From: Schlesneria paludicola DSM 18645
GTDB lineage: Bacteria > Planctomycetota > Planctomycetia > Planctomycetales > Planctomycetaceae
Length of the DNA stretch: 64,000 bases
Assembly: GCA_945876035.1 (NCBI GenBank)
Contig: CAMCMU010000023.1
Coordinates: 1 to 64,000, forward strand
Direction of reading: 5' to 3'
In this document: positions 9,774-19,782 of the stretch, piece by piece
Layout of the letters: every line of letters begins with the position of its first letter
How positions within the stretch are numbered: the stretch's first letter is position 1
Made by a program: the position numbers and the translations under genes
The notes under the pieces: generated by a model
The model's database searches: none
What the model was told of the DNA's origin: nothing
The model's input: the letters and a program-made list of their open reading frames with translations, nothing else

Positions 9774-10154
9774 TCAGCCGTCGCGAGGTGCCGGTTCCAG
9801 AGTCGGCGGTTTCGATGATTCCTTTTGTGGTTCCGCTTCTACGGAATTGATGAATCTCTGACTCGGAAAATCGTAAGGGTAACGGGGCGGATAAAGGTGA
9901 CATTCGTCGAATCTCCCCCACGCCCCCTCGCCGCAGCCATACCAGCCGTGGCGTCGACCGTTTGTTCCACACCAGTCGGGTTTGCCAGCGCGACTGATAT
10001 CGAAACGAGGATGATACCAGTTGTCAAAATAGACATGCTTGTCGCTGAGATCATCGACCGCGTTGGCGTACGGATTCAAGAGGGGAGAGCAACGGCATCC
10101 TGCCATGAATCCCGAAAGCAACCACACAAACGGCGACCATCGAACAATTTCCAT
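9774..10154 (-). CDS. Small Cys- and Trp-rich lipoprotein, unknown function
   Basis: 126 residues with a signal peptide ending in a plausible lipobox (SGFMAGC, Cys20). The mature protein begins 'RCSPLLNPYANAVDDLSDKH' and is rich in aromatic residues ('HVYFDNWYHPRFDISRAGKPDWCG'), with a Pro- and Glu-rich end. Similar 'NPY.N.VDD.SD...D..Y.PR.DI.R.GKPDWC' proteins are known to me only as planctomycete hypothetical lipoproteins; this is recall, not a search. Probably anchored in the envelope. It sits 259 bp upstream of, and divergent from, the megasynthase gene. Confidence 0.75.
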   Translation of the reverse strand: MEIVRWSPFVWLLSGFMAGCRCSPLLNPYANAVDDLSDKHVYFDNWYHPRFDISRAGKPDWCGTNGRRHGWYGCGEGAWGRFDECHLYPPRYPYDFPSQRFINSVEAEPQKESSKPPTLEPAPRDG

Positions 10155-10413
10155 CTCAAACTCGCTTTAGGTGTACTCATTCCACCAACAACGACAGAAT
10201 CGGATGCCTCATCAACCATCGACTCGAAAAAGGTTCCGGCTTGAACGGTTCAGACGATTAGACGCTTAAGGACGCGGCGAAATAACTCTGAACAACGGGG
10301 GTTGGAGTGGAGTGCACAAATGGCGGGGGCTATGATGCGCCTTACTTGAACGGTTCAATATAAGGTGCTTGATAGTTTTTTAGTGCTTTTGACACAGAAT
10401 CTACGGAATCTTC
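10155..10413. promoter_or_regulatory. Upstream region of the megasynthase with a repeated dyad
   Basis: The 13-mer CTTGAACGGTTCA, a near-perfect dyad (TTGAAC-G-GTTCA), occurs twice, at 10240-10252 and 10345-10357. The second copy extends to a full 13 bp palindrome (10346-10358). Start-to-start distance is 105 bp, about ten helical turns. It is a candidate paired operator for the divergent lipoprotein and megasynthase genes. Confidence 0.5.
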
Positions 10414-13400
10414 ATGCCTGACGTTGTCAGTACCGAGCGGATCGCCATTGTCGGTCTCGGCGGAATTTTTCCCGGCGCGGCCGATTTGGAAACATTTTGG
10501 CGGAACATTGCCAACGGTGTTGATTCCGGTCAACCGGTGCCGACAGGGCGTTGGTATCTTTCACCAGACAAGGCCTACTCGCCGTGGCCCCCCAAACCCG
10601 ATCGCGTGTACTCCACGTGGGGTTGTTTCATTGAAGGCTTTTCACTCGACCCCGCGGGCCTGGATCTCGATCCCGACCTACTCCTGCGGCTCGATCCCAT
10701 GTTCCATCTCAGTTTACATGCGGCCCGTGGAGCTTTTATTGATGCGCGGCGACTGCGTGGGACCGATCCCGCCCGTATCGGGGTGATTCTGGGCAACATC
10801 GCGTTGCCCACCGAATCCACATCTGGCCTCTGTCGGGATATCCTTGGTCGAACATTCGTGGAAAATCTGATCGATTCCACGCCACTTCCCGACGAAGAAC
10901 GTCGTGCCTTGAAGGCCGGTCTGAAGCGAAGCGACTGGCATCCGCTCAACCGATTTGCCGCGGGTCTTCCATCAAGCCTGATTTGCCAAGCTCTGGGGTT
11001 GAAGGGTTCAGCGTACACACTGGATGCCGCGTGCGCCTCGTCGCTTTATGCATTGAAGTTCGCCTCCGAGGAGTTACTGGCACACCGCGCGGACGCAATG
11101 CTCGCCGGCGGCATTTCGCGACCCGATTGTCAATACACTCAGATGGGTTTTTCACAACTTCAGGCTCTGTCCAAGAGCGGCCGATGCGCGCCTCTCAGCG
11201 CCGCAGCCGATGGACTTGTCGTGGGGGAGGGGGCGGGTATCTTCGTTCTCAAACGGCTAGCCGACGCGGTTCAGGCGAGCGATCAGATTTATGGGGTCAT
11301 TGCCGGTATCGGGTTGTCCAATGATCGCGGCGCAAATCTTCTTGCACCCCATTCTGAAGGGCAACTGCGTGCCATGCGCACCGCTTATAAGCAGGCCGAA
11401 TGGCGTCCGAATGACGTCGATTTGATCGAGTGCCATGCCACCGGAACTCCTGTCGGAGATGCCGTTGAAATTGCCAGTCTGCACGAACTTTGGCGACACG
11501 AATCCTCTCGTCCCCACCAATGCATCATTGGCGGAGTCAAATCAAATGTCGGTCACTTATTGACGGCCGCCGGGTCCGCAGGACTGATGAAGGTGTTGTT
11601 GGCAATGAGGCACAGAATCCTTCCTCCCACAGCCAACTTTGAACAACCTGCAGAAATGCTGGCGAGTCCAGACAGCCCCTTCGAAATACTCAAAACGTCA
11701 CAACCGTGGCCGGAACGCATCGATGGTTCACCCCGTCGAGCGACGATCAATGCCTTTGGATTTGGTGGCATCAATGCCCACTTGCTCGTTGAGGAATGGC
11801 GAATCGGAGTCCGTCCCTCCTTTTCCGATTCCCCCGAGATCGCCCGTCCCGCGTGCGAGACACAACTCGTGGCCATCGTGGGCCAGCAGGAATACTTTGG
11901 AGCGTCTGCTTCCAAGGGTTCCGATTCTGAGGAAACCTGCACATCGCCACAGCAGGGGGTGTCATCCGGCGGTTGGGGAGCAGAGCAGACCGATTGGTTT
12001 CAGCGTGAAGAACGGCCGGATGTGTCGGCGAATACTCGAGGGGTGCCGACCGAAACGCAGGGCCCTGTCATTCGGGAATTGCGTCTGCCTGTGAGTCAGT
12101 TCCGTATTCCCCCGGTTGAATTGCAGGACATGCTGCCCCAGCAGCAATTGATGCTCAAAGTTGCCGCCGGCGCCATCCGTGATTCGCAACGAGCAGGAAC
12201 TCACGAGCCACACTCAGCGTGCAGAACGTCGTCGCGACCAGAGGATCGGGAACAGCCGATCCCGGTCCACAATCGACCTGAATCCAGCTCTGCCAGTCGG
12301 TTGTCTGCTGCAGATCCTTGGTTTGCCGTCACAGACGATCCGACGCGCACCGGAGTCTTCATCGGAATCGAACTCGATCCCAATACAACAAATTTTCACC
12401 TGAGATGGTCCATCGAACAAGATGCGTCTCAGTGGGCGGAAATGCTCGGCTTGAACCTCGCACCACAGGACTTCGATCGATGGATCGCTCAGCTCAAAGA
12501 GGCCGCCAGCCCTGCGCTGACTGCGAATCGCGTGATGGGCAATCTTGGTGGAATCGTCGCCAGCCGATTGGCTCGCGAGTTCGATGTGGGGGGGCCGAGC
12601 TTCACGATTTCCGCAGGAGGCGATTCGGGGGGCGTGGCGTTTGATTTGGCTGTCGGTGCCCTTCAACGAGGCGAGTTGGATCGAGCCATCGTGGGGGCGG
12701 TTGATTTACCGAGTGACATACGAACGGCTCTCTGGGGACGTGAGGTTATTTCCCCAGATGGCGCCACGGCATTCGTCCTGAAGAGACTCGATGATGCCTG
12801 GCGGGATTTAGACCGGGTGCAATCGATCGGCAGAGTCATCTCCTGTCCTGACCAACGACGTTCCTCAAACACGCCGCCACCGCCTCATGAAGCATTCAAC
12901 GCCACGAGTGTCACATCGACACTGCGGACATTGCTGGCGGGACTGTCTCGGCAACAGAATCGCACCGCCGTAGATTCCGACAACAAGACCACCACTCCTG
13001 TTCAGATTGTCAATCGTGCAGAGATCAGCAACGACCTGCTTGTGAAATTACACGGCAACGCGCTGCCGATTGGATTCTTGATCAGTCCCTTTCAAGGAAC
13101 CACCACTGGGCCCTGTGGACGTTCACTTCGCGCCGGCCTGTTTATCGTTGATGGTGAGTCCACCGATGACATTGCCATTCAACTCCAGGCGTTATCCAAC
13201 CACATTGACGTCACACGTCCCGTCGAACATTTGGCGGAACGCTGGTTCAACGCTCGTCCACCGGATCCACAACGCCGATTGGCGGTGTCTCTGCTTGTCA
13301 GAACACCCGAAGAACTCAAGGACGTTCTTGCCATAGCACAGACCCAATTGAGAGGTGAGGCCCGATCCCATGTGGCCGATCCACGGGTCTTTTTTTCTCA

Positions 13401-16400
13401 ACAGCCGCTGGGCCACGCCGGTCGATTGTCTTTTGTCTTTCCTGGCTCCGGAAACGTATTTCTGAAAATGGGGCACGATTTATTAGCGGCATTTCCAGAA
13501 GTACTGCAACGCCAGCACGCGGAAAACAGACAACTGCGAGATCAATTTCGACCGAATCTCGCTTGGGAGGCGAATTCCACGAGTCGCCTCCTCGCCGACC
13601 ACAAGGCCATGATTTTTTCGCAGGTGGCGATCGGTACCGCCATTTGTGATTTGCTCGCGATGCTCGGCGTGTTCCCGTCGGCCAGTATCGGCTATAGCCT
13701 TGGTGAATCTGCGGCGCTGTTTGCCCTTCGAGCGTGGACCGATCGCGACGAAATGCTCCATCGCCTCAACCAATCACCGCTGTTTGGCAGCGATCTTGTT
13801 GCACCGTTCGACGCCGCCCGCAAGGTATGGAACATTGAGCATGGCCAGGACGTTCCTTGGATTTCTGGCACGATTGATCGATCCTGCCATCAGATTCGCA
13901 CCGCACTGCGTGGGCGGGATCGAGTTTACCTGCTAATCATTAATACGCCGACGCAGTGTGTGATTGGCGGCGATCGCTCGCAAGTGAGTCAACTCGCCAG
14001 CGAACTTGGTGCTCAGTTTGTTCCGTTCCCAGCACCCAGTTCTGTCCATTGCGTCGTGTTGCGAGAAGTCGAACAGGCGTACCGCACACTGCATCTCCTG
14101 CCGATCAAGGAATCCCCTATTCCAACGTGGGCGGAGTGTGATCCAGATTCCCGAGACGCGTCTTGTCTCCCGCCCGGCGCCTCCACGAACTTCGGCCCCT
14201 CAAGCATCGACTACTACAGCACGGCGTGGGGCCATACGTACGAGCTGACACAGGACTCGGCTGCTGAAGCGATCGTTTCTCAAGCGGTGACGACAATTGA
14301 TTTTCCCCAAGTTGTGCAGCAGGCTTATGCCGACGGCGTCCGACTGTTTGTCGAGATCGGCCCGGGATCATCGTGTACGAAATGGATCACCGAAATCTTG
14401 GGAGACAAACCGCATCTGGTCCGAGCGGCCTTGCCGGCCACAGCGGACCCGATCGGAAACTTTCTGGCACTTCTGGCGGCGTTGATTGCCGAACGAGTTC
14501 CCGTCGATCTGTTCTGTTTGTACGGCAAGCCGGTCAATGAGAATCGAAACACGTCCATTTCTCCCACCGCGTCAGATGTTGTGACACGTCTGAATGGAAA
14601 ACCGTTCGAGATTCCCATTCCACCGGCAGGATGGGTCCTCAAACCTGTCCCTTCCGTTCCGCGTTCGACAGTCGCCCCCTTATTGGCTCAACTTCAACTC
14701 ATGAACAACCACCGAACAGAGACTCACGAGGCATTTCTGCGTTTTTCGGCTCGAACCGAGATCTTGGCCGCCGAGCATCTGGCAGCTCTCGCTGCCGTTG
14801 ATGCCATGATTCCTGCCAAGAAGCACGAACAGGCCAAGCCATCCACGATTCGAGACGACACTCCCAAGCTCTCGGACGTCCCTCCGACATCACTCACACG
14901 CGAACAGTGCCTGATGTTTGCCATGGGTCCTATCGGCGATGTGTTGGGCACAAAGTTCGCTGCCATCGATGCGCATCCATCACGAGTCCGCCTGCCCAAT
15001 GAACCGCTGATGCTGGTCGATCGAATCCTGCGTATTGAAGGCGTGCCACTGTCGATGTCTGCAGGTCGGATCGTCACGGAACATGATATCAAACCAGGGG
15101 CATGGTATCTGGACTCAGAACGCATCCCCACCTGCATCGCCGTGGAATCGGGGCAGGCAGACTTATTCCTTTCGGGCTGGCTTGGGATCGACGTCGAAAC
15201 AAAAGGACTCGCAAAATATCGATTGCTCGATGCTGTCGTGACATTTCACGATGCACTACCCGGCCCCGGAAACGTGATCCGTTACGACATCCGTATTCTG
15301 CATTTTTTCAGGCAGGGTCTGACCTATTTGTTCCGGTTTGAATTCGATGCCACCGTCGATGGCCGTCCCTTGCTGACCATGCGAGAAGGTTGCGCAGGCT
15401 TCTTTACAGAAGCGGACCTCGCACAGGGCAGGGGAGTGATTCATACGGCGCTCGATCGGCAACCCCGCCCCGGAAAACGACCCGCCGACTGGCGGGAGCC
15501 GGTCCCGATGTCAGTTGAAAGCTACGACGATTCACAACTTCTGGCGCTTCGACAAGGCAAGTTGTCGACATGCTTTGGCCCGTTGTTTTCTGGTTTGTCG
15601 TTGCGAAATCCGACGACGATTCCGGGAATCCTTCCGAATGAATCGGTAGGGATTGGCGGCCATTCTCCGACGTCCATGCCAAGGCGGTCACCAATGTGGC
15701 TGATCGACCGCGTGCTGAAACTGGATCCTTGCGGCGGCAAGTATGGAATAGGCTCGATTCTCGGAGAACTCGACATTCACCCGGACGATTGGTTCTTAAC
15801 CTGCCATTTTTGTGACGACCCGGTCATGCCGGGCACATTGATGTATGAGTGCTGTCTCCACACGTTGCGAATTTTTCTGTTGCGGATGGGTTGGATCGGT
15901 GAACAGCGCGAGGTCATTTATGAGCCGATTCCGGAGATTCGCAGTCGTCTCAAATGTCGGGGACAGGTCCTCGGTTCAACGCGAAAAGTCTGGTACGAGG
16001 TGACCTTGAAAGAAGTCGGCTACGGGCCGGATGCCTATTGCCTTGCCGATGCCTTGATGTATGCCGATGGCAAACCGATTGTTGAAATCAGCGACATGTC
16101 GGTTCGACTATCGGGGCTGACGTCTTTGAAAGTCACCCACTTGTGGGCCAACAAACGAATCCCCTCGGTCGGGAATCAGGGGACAGGAATACCCCTGAGT
16201 AGTGGTTCCAACTCCACGTCCAGTCGCCAGCGTGGCTCTCCAATTTCTGCCTACGATATTCGTCCGGGACTCTTCGATTCGGCCCGGATCACGGCCTTTG
16301 CCATCGGCAAGCCCTCGGATGCCTTTGGAGAACGATATCGCGTTTTTGACGATCAGCGGCAGATTGCTCGACTGCCGGGACCGCCATTTCAGTTTCTTGA

Positions 16401-17373
16401 CCGAATTGTCTCGATCGAAAACTGTCAACCATGGATCCTCGAAGCGGGAGGCGAAATCGTCGCCCAGTACGACATTCCGGTGGATGCGTGGTACTTCGCC
16501 GCAAATCGTCAGCAGACAATACCATTTGCGATCCTGCTCGAGACGGCGCTTCAGCCCTGCGGCTGGCTGGCGGGATACCTCGGTTCGGCTCTGAAAAGTG
16601 AAACAGATCTGTCGTTCCGAAACTTGGGCGGCAAGGCGACGCAATTGCGCCAAGTCACCGCAGGATCGGGGACACTCACGACCACCGTCAAAATCACGCG
16701 TGTCTCACAGTCCGGCGGGATCATCATTCAAAATTTCGACTACGCCTTGAGTTGCAATGGCCAGCCGGTTTATGTGGGAAACACTTACTTTGGTTTTTTT
16801 TCCAAGGCCTCGCTGAAAAATCAGTTAGGCATTCGTGAGGCACAGCCCTTCCGGCCCTCAAGTGAAGATTCCGCCCGAGCGAAACGCTTCGATTCGCCAG
16901 ACACAGCCCCCTTTGCGAATCCCTCATTTCAGATGGTCGATCGCGTAGAACTCTCCTGTGACGGCGGACCACACGGCTTGGGATATGCACGGGGGACCAT
17001 GCAGGTCAATCCAAATCTCTGGTTCTTCAAAGCACACTTCTACCAAGATCCGGTTGTCCCAGGATCTCTGGGTCTGGAGTCCTTTTTTCAACTTCTCAAG
17101 TTTTATGCCGTCGCGCGTTGGGATCTCGGCGCGGACACGCAATTCGCCACGCCGTCACTCACTTGCGATCCGGCCACGAGCAACCCACCTGCCCACGAAT
17201 GGATTTATCGAGGCCAAGTGGTTCCGGGCGACGAGTTGGTGACTGTCACGGCCGTGATTCAGTCCGTGGATCAGACACACCGGCAAGTGATGGCTGAGGG
17301 TTATTTGTCGGTCGACGGTCGAGTGATCTACCACATCAAACACTTCACGATCCAAGTCTTGGCCGATGCGTAA
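10414..17373 (+). CDS. PfaB/PfaC-like lipid megasynthase: KS-CLF-AT-DH-DH
   Basis: 2319-residue iterative fatty acid/polyketide synthase subunit. Domains in order: (1) ketosynthase, about 1-455, with Cys207 (DAACASS), His341 (ECHATGTP) and His381 (KSNVGHLL), so a complete triad; (2) a second ketosynthase-like domain, about 540-800, where 'FTISAGGDSGG' puts Gly736 at the Cys position, i.e. a chain-length-factor type; (3) acyltransferase, about 1005-1370, with 'FPGSG' 1009-1013, GYSLGES with Ser1095, and probable His1212; (4) two FabA-like dehydratase modules, each a double hotdog: a His-less half (about 1527-1680; 1990-2150) and a catalytic half (about 1760-1905 with 'HFCDDPVMPG', His1798; about 2170-2318 with 'HFYQDPVVPG', His2208). 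This matches PfaC (KS-CLF-DH-DH) of polyunsaturated fatty acid synthases with a PfaB-type AT inserted. I see no acyl-carrier, ketoreductase or enoylreductase domain, and no PfaA, PfaD or PPTase gene nearby. The product is unknown. Confidence 0.88.
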   Translation: MPDVVSTERIAIVGLGGIFPGAADLETFWRNIANGVDSGQPVPTGRWYLSPDKAYSPWPPKPDRVYSTWGCFIEGFSLDPAGLDLDPDLLLRLDPMFHLSLHAARGAFIDARRLRGTDPARIGVILGNIALPTESTSGLCRDILGRTFVENLIDSTPLPDEERRALKAGLKRSDWHPLNRFAAGLPSSLICQALGLKGSAYTLDAACASSLYALKFASEELLAHRADAMLAGGISRPDCQYTQMGFSQLQALSKSGRCAPLSAAADGLVVGEGAGIFVLKRLADAVQASDQIYGVIAGIGLSNDRGANLLAPHSEGQLRAMRTAYKQAEWRPNDVDLIECHATGTPVGDAVEIASLHELWRHESSRPHQCIIGGVKSNVGHLLTAAGSAGLMKVLLAMRHRILPPTANFEQPAEMLASPDSPFEILKTSQPWPERIDGSPRRATINAFGFGGINAHLLVEEWRIGVRPSFSDSPEIARPACETQLVAIVGQQEYFGASASKGSDSEETCTSPQQGVSSGGWGAEQTDWFQREERPDVSANTRGVPTETQGPVIRELRLPVSQFRIPPVELQDMLPQQQLMLKVAAGAIRDSQRAGTHEPHSACRTSSRPEDREQPIPVHNRPESSSASRLSAADPWFAVTDDPTRTGVFIGIELDPNTTNFHLRWSIEQDASQWAEMLGLNLAPQDFDRWIAQLKEAASPALTANRVMGNLGGIVASRLAREFDVGGPSFTISAGGDSGGVAFDLAVGALQRGELDRAIVGAVDLPSDIRTALWGREVISPDGATAFVLKRLDDAWRDLDRVQSIGRVISCPDQRRSSNTPPPPHEAFNATSVTSTLRTLLAGLSRQQNRTAVDSDNKTTTPVQIVNRAEISNDLLVKLHGNALPIGFLISPFQGTTTGPCGRSLRAGLFIVDGESTDDIAIQLQALSNHIDVTRPVEHLAERWFNARPPDPQRRLAVSLLVRTPEELKDVLAIAQTQLRGEARSHVADPRVFFSQQPLGHAGRLSFVFPGSGNVFLKMGHDLLAAFPEVLQRQHAENRQLRDQFRPNLAWEANSTSRLLADHKAMIFSQVAIGTAICDLLAMLGVFPSASIGYSLGESAALFALRAWTDRDEMLHRLNQSPLFGSDLVAPFDAARKVWNIEHGQDVPWISGTIDRSCHQIRTALRGRDRVYLLIINTPTQCVIGGDRSQVSQLASELGAQFVPFPAPSSVHCVVLREVEQAYRTLHLLPIKESPIPTWAECDPDSRDASCLPPGASTNFGPSSIDYYSTAWGHTYELTQDSAAEAIVSQAVTTIDFPQVVQQAYADGVRLFVEIGPGSSCTKWITEILGDKPHLVRAALPATADPIGNFLALLAALIAERVPVDLFCLYGKPVNENRNTSISPTASDVVTRLNGKPFEIPIPPAGWVLKPVPSVPRSTVAPLLAQLQLMNNHRTETHEAFLRFSARTEILAAEHLAALAAVDAMIPAKKHEQAKPSTIRDDTPKLSDVPPTSLTREQCLMFAMGPIGDVLGTKFAAIDAHPSRVRLPNEPLMLVDRILRIEGVPLSMSAGRIVTEHDIKPGAWYLDSERIPTCIAVESGQADLFLSGWLGIDVETKGLAKYRLLDAVVTFHDALPGPGNVIRYDIRILHFFRQGLTYLFRFEFDATVDGRPLLTMREGCAGFFTEADLAQGRGVIHTALDRQPRPGKRPADWREPVPMSVESYDDSQLLALRQGKLSTCFGPLFSGLSLRNPTTIPGILPNESVGIGGHSPTSMPRRSPMWLIDRVLKLDPCGGKYGIGSILGELDIHPDDWFLTCHFCDDPVMPGTLMYECCLHTLRIFLLRMGWIGEQREVIYEPIPEIRSRLKCRGQVLGSTRKVWYEVTLKEVGYGPDAYCLADALMYADGKPIVEISDMSVRLSGLTSLKVTHLWANKRIPSVGNQGTGIPLSSGSNSTSSRQRGSPISAYDIRPGLFDSARITAFAIGKPSDAFGERYRVFDDQRQIARLPGPPFQFLDRIVSIENCQPWILEAGGEIVAQYDIPVDAWYFAANRQQTIPFAILLETALQPCGWLAGYLGSALKSETDLSFRNLGGKATQLRQVTAGSGTLTTTVKITRVSQSGGIIIQNFDYALSCNGQPVYVGNTYFGFFSKASLKNQLGIREAQPFRPSSEDSARAKRFDSPDTAPFANPSFQMVDRVELSCDGGPHGLGYARGTMQVNPNLWFFKAHFYQDPVVPGSLGLESFFQLLKFYAVARWDLGADTQFATPSLTCDPATSNPPAHEWIYRGQVVPGDELVTVTAVIQSVDQTHRQVMAEGYLSVDGRVIYHIKHFTIQVLADA

Positions 17374-17398
17374 TCCTCACAGAAACCCGCGTCTTCGC

Positions 17399-18433
17399 TT
17401 AAGGAAATGCCAGTTTCGTTTGACGCATTTCCGGGACACGGGGTGGACTTTGGCAGCGAGGAGTGCGATGCGACAAAGCCTCGTAACCACGGCTCCTGAG
17501 TAGGCTGACGAATTCCTCGATATACCCATGAGTCACGAAAATTCTTTCCGCGTTCGTCGCAGCAACGGCATTCAGCAGTTCCCCGTAGTCCGCATGGTCT
17601 GACAGAGCGAAGCCCCTGTGAACGCGCCGCTGAGCCGGGCCTTCCGGCAGAGTCATCCAACCCGAAGCAAAGGCGGTCGAAAAATTGCCCCTGATCGGAA
17701 ATCCAACGTTCCAACGCACCGACGGAGGTAGCAGGATCAAAGCCCGAGACCAGTCAGCGCCCGTCATGCCGCTGTCGGGTGTCCGGGTCTCGGGGAGCGA
17801 GACGCCCGACAGTCGGTAAATCGCATTCATTTCCTCAATCGAAGTGTGTGAAAAGATCGGCCCCAACGTCGAATCGAGTCCCGCCACGAGTCGTTGCGCC
17901 TTCCCCAACGAATAGGCGTAGAGAAAGCAGGCTTTGTCCTGCTGTTGATTCTCTCTCCACCACTCATGAATCTGTGCGAACGTTTCCACTTGAGGCGCCC
18001 AATGAAAGACGGGGTGCGCGAATGTCGATTCCGTAATGAACGTGTGACACTGGACGGGCTCGAACGCAGCGCAGGTCGCATCGGGGGCGACCTTGTAGTC
18101 ACCAGAAATCACCCAGACCTCATCGCGACTCTCGACACGAACTTGGCTCGATCCCAGAATGTGACCGGCTGGATGCAGAGACAATTTGACACCGTTCTGC
18201 TCCCGCGTCTCTCCATACGCAAGGCCATCAATGTGCGCCCTCGGGCCCATCCGATGCTGTAACACGAGTCGCCCAGATTCCGCCGTCAGGTAGCGGCGTG
18301 ATCCTTTGACCGCGTGATCGCCGTGTGCGTGCGTCACAACGGCACACGCTGCAGGGCTCCACGGGTCAATGTAGAATCCTCCCTGTTCGCAATAGAGACC
18401 CGAATTCGTCAGACGCAACAACGGAGAACGCAT
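17399..18433 (-). CDS. Metallo-beta-lactamase-fold, ligase-associated type exonuclease
   Basis: 344 residues from the ATG at 18433. The family comprises metallo-beta-lactamase/beta-CASP nucleases, often next to an ATP-dependent DNA ligase and called ligase-associated DNA exonuclease. Seen: the conserved start 'LLRLTNSGLYCEQGGFYIDPW', the metal motif HAHGDH (35-40), 'HPAGHILGSSQV', 'VISGDYK', 'SDHADY' and a C-terminal 'THGY'. The frame is open to a TTG at 18544 that overlaps the xdhC stop, but the conserved family start is at 18433, so the upstream 37 codons are probably untranslated. No ligase or helicase partner is in the window. It lies in an apparent operon after xdhC and converges on the megasynthase with 25 bp between stops. 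Confidence 0.88.
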   Translation of the reverse strand: MRSPLLRLTNSGLYCEQGGFYIDPWSPAACAVVTHAHGDHAVKGSRRYLTAESGRLVLQHRMGPRAHIDGLAYGETREQNGVKLSLHPAGHILGSSQVRVESRDEVWVISGDYKVAPDATCAAFEPVQCHTFITESTFAHPVFHWAPQVETFAQIHEWWRENQQQDKACFLYAYSLGKAQRLVAGLDSTLGPIFSHTSIEEMNAIYRLSGVSLPETRTPDSGMTGADWSRALILLPPSVRWNVGFPIRGNFSTAFASGWMTLPEGPAQRRVHRGFALSDHADYGELLNAVAATNAERIFVTHGYIEEFVSLLRSRGYEALSHRTPRCQSPPRVPEMRQTKLAFP

Positions 18434-18540
18434 AATTTTTTCGCTGTTTTTTCTACTGGAAAACCACTTCGACAATCGACAACACCGCCCGTTTTTTGCG
18501 GCGGGTGCAACGATTCGAAAACGCTTTTGACCGTGTTCCG

Positions 18541-19674
18541 TCAATTCGACGTCAGCGGCGATGTCGTCAAGACACTCGCCGGGCGAATACCATCTGGCAA
18601 CTGACCAAGGTTTCGGTGAGCGATCAGTTCGGCAACAATACTCACGGCGATTTCAGAGACGGATTGTGAGCCGATATCGATACCGAGTGGTGCAAACACG
18701 CGTGACAGCGCAGCGGTCGAAATCCCCTCGCGAATCAAATCGTCAAAAATCAATTTGATCTTTCGTCGACTACCAATCATGCCCACATACCGTGCCTCCG
18801 TTTCCACCAAATGGAGTAACGCCTGCTCGTCGTGGTTGTGCCCTCGAGTGACGATAATGCAATAGGTATTCCGATCGACCTCCAGACGGCGAATGGCATC
18901 GTCAAAGGCATCGACGATCAGTCGCTTGGCAGCGGGAAATCGTTTGCCATTGCAATACTCTTGTCGATCATCAACCACCCACACATCGAAATCGACATCT
19001 GCGGCCAACTCCGCCACCTTCTGTCCGATGTGTCCCGCTCCGACAATGATCAGTCGGCAACGTTTCAAATGGGGCAGGTAGGAAAGCCCCGCCTCAATAT
19101 AAGGCCGGGGTCGGGTGGCTAACGGCCTGAGCTTGGACAACAATTCTGCCGGAGCAACGGCACTCGTTTCCATTGCAGAGGGGGCCGACGGGTTGGCAGA
19201 TCCGGCATGACGGGAGGCAACAACACGACCTTGTTCATCAAGCAACCAACGATCTGCATCACGGCCCCCCGCTTTTTTGCCTTCGATCACAGTCACTTCT
19301 GTGGCACTTCGGTCATCGTCAAAAAGACGGAGCAATTCGTGATAATACGTCCCCTCGTCACCCGGCCGGAGCGGATCAACCAACATCCGCATCCGTCCTC
19401 CGCAGATCAACCCGTCATCCCAACCATAGTCATTATCAAGTTCAAACGAGAGCAGTTCGATGCCGCCTGTGGCCAACTGCGTTAACGCCCTGCGTTTGAC
19501 TTCCGCCTCGACGCAACCGCCACCCAGTGTTCCGACCTGCGAGCCATCCTCGAAGACAAGCATGGTTGCTCCCGCTTTTTGGGGGGTTGAGCCGCGTGTC
19601 TCTACCAACGCCGTATAACACACAGATCGCCCCTGACGCATAGCGGAGATCAATTGCTGAATGAATGAATACAT
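18541..19674 (-). CDS. XdhC/CoxI-family molybdenum cofactor insertion protein
   Basis: 377 residues from the ATG at 19674 (the frame is open to 19740). XdhC proteins bind the molybdenum cofactor, promote its sulfuration and help load xanthine-dehydrogenase-family enzymes. Seen: the N-terminal XdhC_CoxI domain 'VETRGSTPQKAGATMLVFEDG' with 'GTLGGGCVEAEV', and a C-terminal Rossmann domain 'RLIIVGAGHIGQKVAELA' with 'YVGMIGSRRKIKLIF' and 'APLGIDIGSQSVSEIAVSI'. Both halves are present. No xdhA, xdhB or cox subunit genes are adjacent, so the client enzyme is encoded elsewhere. It is upstream of the exonuclease gene on the same strand. Confidence 0.92.
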   Translation of the reverse strand: MYSFIQQLISAMRQGRSVCYTALVETRGSTPQKAGATMLVFEDGSQVGTLGGGCVEAEVKRRALTQLATGGIELLSFELDNDYGWDDGLICGGRMRMLVDPLRPGDEGTYYHELLRLFDDDRSATEVTVIEGKKAGGRDADRWLLDEQGRVVASRHAGSANPSAPSAMETSAVAPAELLSKLRPLATRPRPYIEAGLSYLPHLKRCRLIIVGAGHIGQKVAELAADVDFDVWVVDDRQEYCNGKRFPAAKRLIVDAFDDAIRRLEVDRNTYCIIVTRGHNHDEQALLHLVETEARYVGMIGSRRKIKLIFDDLIREGISTAALSRVFAPLGIDIGSQSVSEIAVSIVAELIAHRNLGQLPDGIRPASVLTTSPLTSN

Positions 19675-19782
19675 GATGCTTGCGTTTACTAAACTACGAT
19701 CGGAGTCAGTTGCGGAAAGAACGGATGTCGCTTCCAGCAACGATCCGACAGGCCTGAAGATTGATCAAAAAAAGAATGCTAA

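Noticed and set aside
10414-17373. Reading the megasynthase as a complete type I polyketide synthase
   Set aside because: No acyl-carrier, ketoreductase or enoylreductase motifs are visible, so it cannot act alone.
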